Origin: Deltaproteobacteria bacterium
GTDB lineage: Bacteria; Desulfobacterota; SM23-61
Assembly (NCBI GenBank): GCA_026388915.1
Contig: JAPLIW010000745.1
Coordinates: 1-13,905 of the forward strand
Reading direction: 5' to 3'
DNA: 13,905 bases
Part shown: piece after piece, positions 11,507 to 13,905 of the stretch
Numbering within the stretch: the first letter of the stretch is position 1
Layout: every line of letters starts with the position of its first letter
Translations under genes and position numbers: made by a program
Notes under the pieces: generated by a model
Seen by the model: only the letters and a program-made list of their open reading frames with translations
The model's database searches: none
Told to the model about the DNA's origin: nothing

Positions 11507-13672
11507 TTGAACAAAAATTTGCGAAAATCACCAAAGAAAAAACGTCCTTCCTCCCCCTTTTCGCCCAAAGAAATCCTGAGCATCATTCGAGCTCGAAAAG
11601 GCCAGCCGTTCACTCTGACCGAAATCGCGCAAACTCTCGATGTGGATCCCGAACGGCGGAAAGAATTGCGCCAGACCCTTCGCACCCTGGTGGACGATCG
11701 GAAGATCGTGAAACTGGACCGGCGGCATTACGGCCTTCCTCCGCAGGGAAACGTCATCATCGGGCGGGTTCAGGCCCACCGGGATGGATACGGGTTCCTG
11801 ATTCCCGAAGATTCCGGTCTCCCGGACATTTTCCTGTCCCCGCGGGAGGTCCAGGAGCTGATGCACCGGGACAAGGTAGCCCTCCATCTCCCGCGGAAAG
11901 AGCGGGGCCGGAGAAAGGCGCCGAGGGTCGTCGAGGTCCTGGAAAGGGCCAACCGCCGGGTGGTGGGCAGGTACGAGGAAGGGACCCGATGGGACCGGGT
12001 CGTTCCCGATGAACAGCGGCTCGTGCAGCCCATCCGCATCCCGAAAAAAGCTTCCGGGGGCGCGCGGGAGAATCAGATGGTCCTGGCGGAGATTACCCAT
12101 TATCCGGCCGGGAAAGAGGGTCCTGAAGGGAAGGTCCTGAAGGTCCTGGGCGACCCGGGGGACCCCCGCCTGGATTCGGAGATCATCATCCACAAGTATG
12201 ATCTTCCGGATGCCTTTCCGCCTGCGGTGCTGAAAGAGGCCTCCACGGTGCCCCCGGTGGTTCCGGAAGCCTGGGCGGGAAAACGGAGAGATCTCCGGGC
12301 AATCCCTTTCGTGACCGTTGACGGAGAGACCGCCCGGGACTTCGACGATGCGGTGGCGATTTCCCGGGAACCCGGGGGCAAAATGAAGCTCTGGGTCTCC
12401 ATTGCCGACGTCAGCCATTATGTAAAAGAGGATTCGGCCCTGGACAAGGAGGCTTTCCAGCGGGGAACCAGCGTCTATTTCCCGGAGCGGGCCTTGCCCA
12501 TGCTGCCTCCCTCTCTCTCCACCGGGATCTGCAGCCTGAACCCCGAAGAAGACCGGCTCTGCATGACCGTCGCGATGGAGTTTGACGAAGAGGGAGGGGT
12601 TCTCCGGACGGACTTTTTCCCTACCGTAATCCACAGCCGTGCCCGCCTGACCTATACCCAGGTCAAAGAAATGCTGGCGCGCGGCGAACAGGAACCGGTG
12701 GCCCGCCGTCCGGGCCTCTCCGAGGACCTGAGGACCATGGCTGACCTGTGCCGGAAGCTCCGGGCCAGGCGGATGGAAAGGGGCTCCATCGACTTCGACC
12801 TCCCCGAGCCCGAAGTGATCCTGGATGTTCAGGGGCAGATCGAAGAGATCGTGAAGAGGGAGAGACACATCGGCCACCAGATCATCGAAGAGTTCATGAT
12901 CGCCGCCAATGAGGCCGTGGCTCGTTTCCTGGATCGGCAGAAAGCACCTTCGCTGCACCGGGTCCATGAAGCGCCGGATGCGAAGAAGGTGGAGGAATTC
13001 AAGGAATTCGTCGAGCATTTGGGATACCCCTTTCCCCTGAAGCCCAAAATCCAACCCAGGATTTTCCAGAGATTTCTGGAACGGGTGCGGGGAAAGTCGG
13101 AAGAGAAAAGCATAAACTACCTGCTCCTCCGTTGCATGAGGCAGGCCCGCTACTCGGAAACCAAGCCGGGTCATTTCGCCCTGGCTGCGGATCATTACCT
13201 TCACTTTACCTCCCCCATCCGCCGCTACCCGGACCTGGTGGTTCACCGGATCCTCAAGGAAGTTCTCCAACACGGAGGGATGCCGGAAAAACGAATCCCG
13301 CGCTGGCAGAAAAAGCTTCCGGCGATTGCCGAACATTCCTCCCAGAGGGAGAGGGTGGCCATGGAGGCGGAACGGGAGATCGTGGACCGCAAAAAGGTCC
13401 AGTTCATGCGGGACAAGCTGGGCCAGGAGTTCAACGGTTACATCTCGGGAGTGGTTCCCTTTGGTTTCTTTGTAGAGCTGGAAGACTTTTTCATCGAAGG
13501 ATTGGTTCACCTGACCCGGCTTCCCGAGGATCACTATGAATTCCTGGAAAAGAAGTATACCCTGGTCGGAAGGAGAGGGAACCGGCTCTTCCGCCTGGGA
13601 GACCGGGTGCGGGTCCGCGTCGAGGCCGCCAGCCTGGAGCGTCGCCAGGTTGATTTCGGCCTTGTCCAGTGA
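11507..13672 (+). CDS. rnr: Ribonuclease R
   Basis: Processive 3'-5' exoribonuclease that degrades structured RNA. The start is TTG 11507 (MNKNLRKSPKKKRP), preceded by GAGAAAG; the frame closes upstream at 11480-11482 and offers no ATG. The 721 residues show a lysine-rich start, a winged-helix domain (KGQPFTLTEIAQTLDVDPER, 31-50), a cold-shock domain with GRVQAHRDGYGFLIP (86-100), a second OB fold, and the RNB catalytic domain with the metal-binding motif DFDDA at 278-282, later GSIDFDLPEPEV, HIGHQIIEEFMIAANEAVA and FTSPIRRYPDL. The S1 domain spans about 638-720 (GYISGVVPFGFFVEL). The protein ends right after S1, without the long lysine-rich tail of E. coli RNase R (813 residues). It follows a repeat-filled gap and is probably transcribed alone. 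Confidence 0.96.
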   Translation: MNKNLRKSPKKKRPSSPFSPKEILSIIRARKGQPFTLTEIAQTLDVDPERRKELRQTLRTLVDDRKIVKLDRRHYGLPPQGNVIIGRVQAHRDGYGFLIPEDSGLPDIFLSPREVQELMHRDKVALHLPRKERGRRKAPRVVEVLERANRRVVGRYEEGTRWDRVVPDEQRLVQPIRIPKKASGGARENQMVLAEITHYPAGKEGPEGKVLKVLGDPGDPRLDSEIIIHKYDLPDAFPPAVLKEASTVPPVVPEAWAGKRRDLRAIPFVTVDGETARDFDDAVAISREPGGKMKLWVSIADVSHYVKEDSALDKEAFQRGTSVYFPERALPMLPPSLSTGICSLNPEEDRLCMTVAMEFDEEGGVLRTDFFPTVIHSRARLTYTQVKEMLARGEQEPVARRPGLSEDLRTMADLCRKLRARRMERGSIDFDLPEPEVILDVQGQIEEIVKRERHIGHQIIEEFMIAANEAVARFLDRQKAPSLHRVHEAPDAKKVEEFKEFVEHLGYPFPLKPKIQPRIFQRFLERVRGKSEEKSINYLLLRCMRQARYSETKPGHFALAADHYLHFTSPIRRYPDLVVHRILKEVLQHGGMPEKRIPRWQKKLPAIAEHSSQRERVAMEAEREIVDRKKVQFMRDKLGQEFNGYISGVVPFGFFVELEDFFIEGLVHLTRLPEDHYEFLEKKYTLVGRRGNRLFRLGDRVRVRVEAASLERRQVDFGLVQ

Positions 13673-13688
13673 TATAGAAAAACAGGGT

Positions 13689-13721
13689 TTATCCGCAGAT
13701 TACACAGATTACGCAGAGACC
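13689..13721 (+). repeat. CGCAGAT/CGCAGAG-type repeat arm after rnr
   Basis: TTATCCGCAGATTACACAGA followed by TTACGCAGAGACC. It mixes the words of the CGCAGAG and CACAGAT families, suggesting that these two families are variants of one. No inverse arm before the window ends. Confidence 0.7.
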
Positions 13722-13772
13722 GTAGCGCGGCATGGCCGCAACCAAAAGAAATCACCCCCTCCCCCCTCGAAG

Positions 13773-13905
13773 GTGTGAAAAAATTGATTTTCAGCCGTCA
13801 CCCCGGTGAAAACCGGGGTCCAGTAAGTTCGTAAATCCTTGAAAACACTGGATTCCGGCTTTCGCCGGAATGACGTGAAAAAGAACTAATTCGATTTTTT
13901 CACAC
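13773..13905. repeat. Composite palindrome, copy B, with outer inverted ends
   Basis: The core (13797-13874) starts GTCACCCCGGTGAAAACCGG and ends CCGGCTTTCGCCGGAATGAC, as copy A at 3335-3403. It is enclosed by GTGTGAAAAAATTGATTT (13773-13790) and its near inverse AATTCGATTTTTTCACAC (13888-13905), making a 133-base, doubly nested palindrome. The right edge coincides with the window end, so it may extend further. Confidence 0.8.

Noticed and set aside
11528..13534. Very long open frame on the minus strand opposite rnr (over 600 codons), and similar ones opposite dnaX (4404-5798) and hflX (9465-10697)
   Set aside because: Antisense frames stay open in GC-rich coding DNA. Their translations are rich in G, R, H, P and F without domain motifs, while the plus strand encodes full conserved proteins.

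Overview
The window looks like chromosomal DNA of a GC-rich, Gram-negative-type bacterium. A member of the Desulfobacterota (the former Deltaproteobacteria) or a neighbouring phylum is most likely. Two things point there: the gene neighbourhoods (tadA, tRNA-Ser, SRP RNA, dnaX, ebfC, recR; a zinc-ribbon gene in front of a long hflX), and the many families of short stutter-like inverted repeats between genes. This placement is inference. No transposase, phage gene, CRISPR array or toxin-antitoxin pair is visible.

Layout. At the left edge, on the minus strand, two overlapping genes encode a DUF1537 four-carbon acid-sugar kinase and a PdxA-family dehydrogenase whose last residues lie outside the window. 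Together they resemble the D-threonate (or related tetronate) catabolic pair DtnK-PdxA2. Everything else is on the plus strand. After about 500 bases of repeat-rich DNA come tadA (tRNA adenosine deaminase), two tRNA-Ser genes (CGA and GGA anticodons) and the small SRP RNA. These RNA genes are separated by inverted repeats. A compact dnaX-ebfC-recR replication and repair operon follows. Next are cysS, a small cysteine-rich protein gene, a long-form hflX, an FmdB-type zinc-ribbon gene and rnr (RNase R). Most of these are housekeeping genes of translation, tRNA modification, ribosome rescue, RNA decay and DNA replication or repair.

The unusual part is between the genes. Almost every non-operonic gap holds an imperfect inverted repeat. 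In most, each arm is a 7-10 base word repeated two to four times, and the word differs from gap to gap: CGCAGAGAA, CACAGATAAA, GGAATATT, GGAATGCG, TAACGAG, GTTGCTG, GGTAAGG, GCGCATAG. Some are nested inside others. Two copies of a separate composite palindrome lie about 10 kb apart, and there is one C-run/G-run hairpin. None of this is found inside the tight operons.

Three gene-level points deserve attention. The conserved hflX reading frame has no ATG, GTG or TTG where the protein should begin, and a strong ribosome binding site sits just before ATT and ATC codons. dnaX carries an A6C6 run at the place where slippage could give a gamma-like short product. Two genes have a -10 box only 4-6 bases before their ATG, which suggests leaderless transcripts.
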